From positions 283 to 6,615 of the forward strand of contig DNGD01000075.1 in the NCBI GenBank assembly GCA_003486725.1: a stretch of 6,333 nt of DNA, in the 5' to 3' direction. The position numbers and the translations under genes are program-made. This DNA comes from Rhodospirillaceae bacterium. Lineage in GTDB: Bacteria; Pseudomonadota; Alphaproteobacteria; UBA9219. Position 1 is the first letter of the stretch. Every line of letters begins with the position of its first letter. Under the pieces are notes generated by a model, which ran no database searches, was not told where the DNA came from, and saw only the letters and a program-made list of their open reading frames with translations. Below, piece by piece: positions 5,826 through 6,333 of this stretch.

Positions 5826-6328
5826 TCAAAAATTTCCTGCGCATAGGCGCCCCAGAAATCCGCCTTGGGCATATAGCCCTTGATGTCCTGAAACTTGACC
5901 TCGCACCAATTGGCCTGACAGGCGAGAAGCTGGCCGATTGCGTTCGGCTCGACCGTTGCCAGGATTTCTGCCGTTGCCGAGTCACTGGCATAGATCGTCT
6001 TTTTCCCGTTGCCGATGATGGCTGACCTTTTGCCGGTCAAGGCGCTTTTATGCACCCAGCCTTCCGAGCCTTCCCAATCGCGGATGCGCCGCCAAATCTC
6101 GAACTCTGCCGTGATCTCGACGGGCAGGCCTTGCCGCACATAAACCCATTCGATCGGATAGCGCGTTCCGGGGCCGGTGCGCAAATTGACCTCATCCGTG
6201 TAAAGGGAGGCGAAGCGCGGCAAGGGAAGCCCCGTGGCTGTCGCGACCTGTGATTCTTCACCTCGTACCGTTTCCGGCAGGGGAGTCAGGAGGGCCAAAA
6301 GCAGGGGGAGAAGGTGCAAACGTTTCAT
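5822..6328 (-). CDS. Exported SH3-domain protein (SH3_4 / DUF1058 type)
   Basis: The 168-residue product opens with a likely Sec signal peptide: MKR, a leucine-rich core LHLLPLLLALLTPL, then a polar stretch with cleavage plausible around residues 20-26. The mature part holds two bacterial SH3-like repeats. The first (about 42-97) has SLYTDEVNLRTGPGTRYPIEW and IRDWEGSEGWVHKSAL. The second (about 103-156) has LLACQANWCEVKFQDIKGYM, with Cys137 and Cys142 able to form a disulfide outside the cytoplasm. This layout is common in alphaproteobacterial periplasmic proteins of the family. SH3b-type modules often bind peptidoglycan or other envelope components, but the function of this protein is not known. 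The ATG at 6328 is five bases from the window edge, so its ribosome site and promoter cannot be seen; the start is chosen because it gives the signal peptide. It converges on grxD, sharing stop-codon bases. Confidence 0.87.
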   Translation of the reverse strand: MKRLHLLPLLLALLTPLPETVRGEESQVATATGLPLPRFASLYTDEVNLRTGPGTRYPIEWVYVRQGLPVEITAEFEIWRRIRDWEGSEGWVHKSALTGKRSAIIGNGKKTIYASDSATAEILATVEPNAIGQLLACQANWCEVKFQDIKGYMPKADFWGAYAQEIFD

Positions 6329-6333
6329 GATCT

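Noticed and set aside
1..6333. CRISPR array, tRNA, rRNA, insertion sequence or defence gene cluster
   Set aside because: I looked for spaced direct repeats, cloverleaf-like sequence, transposase motifs and terminal inverted repeats and saw none. The window is dominated by housekeeping genes.

Overview
The window reads as a chromosomal piece of an alphaproteobacterium. The plus-strand order purQ–purL–bolA–grxD, a BolA of the short 'DLRGDGDHYAVTV' type beside a monothiol glutaredoxin, and an SH3_4-type exported protein with the 'DEVNLRTGPGTRYPIEW' signature are all familiar from that class. The genes are GC-rich, while two minus-strand leaders are strikingly AT-rich (about 27% GC by hand count over 471-570 and 891-960). 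I cannot assign an order or genus.

Layout. Bases 1-51 are the last codons of a possible plus-strand gene cut by the window edge. A minus-strand block follows: an unrecognised 132-aa protein (52-450), an unrecognised small acidic protein of 69-81 aa (601-810 or 846), and rodA (1006-2148). A hairpin lies just past the rodA stop. The 173-bp divergent region 2149-2321 holds a fair rodA promoter with a dyad between its boxes, and the upstream region of purQ. A tight plus-strand operon follows: purQ (2322-2984), purL (2997-5204), bolA (5215-5457) and grxD (5454-5825). An SH3-domain exported protein on the minus strand (5822-6328) ends tail to tail with grxD.

Function. PurQ and PurL are the glutaminase and synthetase subunits of FGAM synthase, step four of de novo purine synthesis. 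Their partner purS is not in the window. BolA and monothiol glutaredoxin normally form a [2Fe-2S]-bridged complex for iron-sulfur trafficking or iron sensing. RodA is the SEDS glycosyltransferase of the cell-elongation machinery.

Most of the window is ordinary housekeeping DNA. The observation most worth attention is that the BolA and glutaredoxin pair carry matching departures from consensus at iron-sulfur-relevant positions: CGPS in place of CGFS and loss of the conserved lysine in the glutaredoxin, and lysine in place of the usual C-terminal histidine in BolA. I found no mobile element, CRISPR array, tRNA, rRNA or defence-type system.
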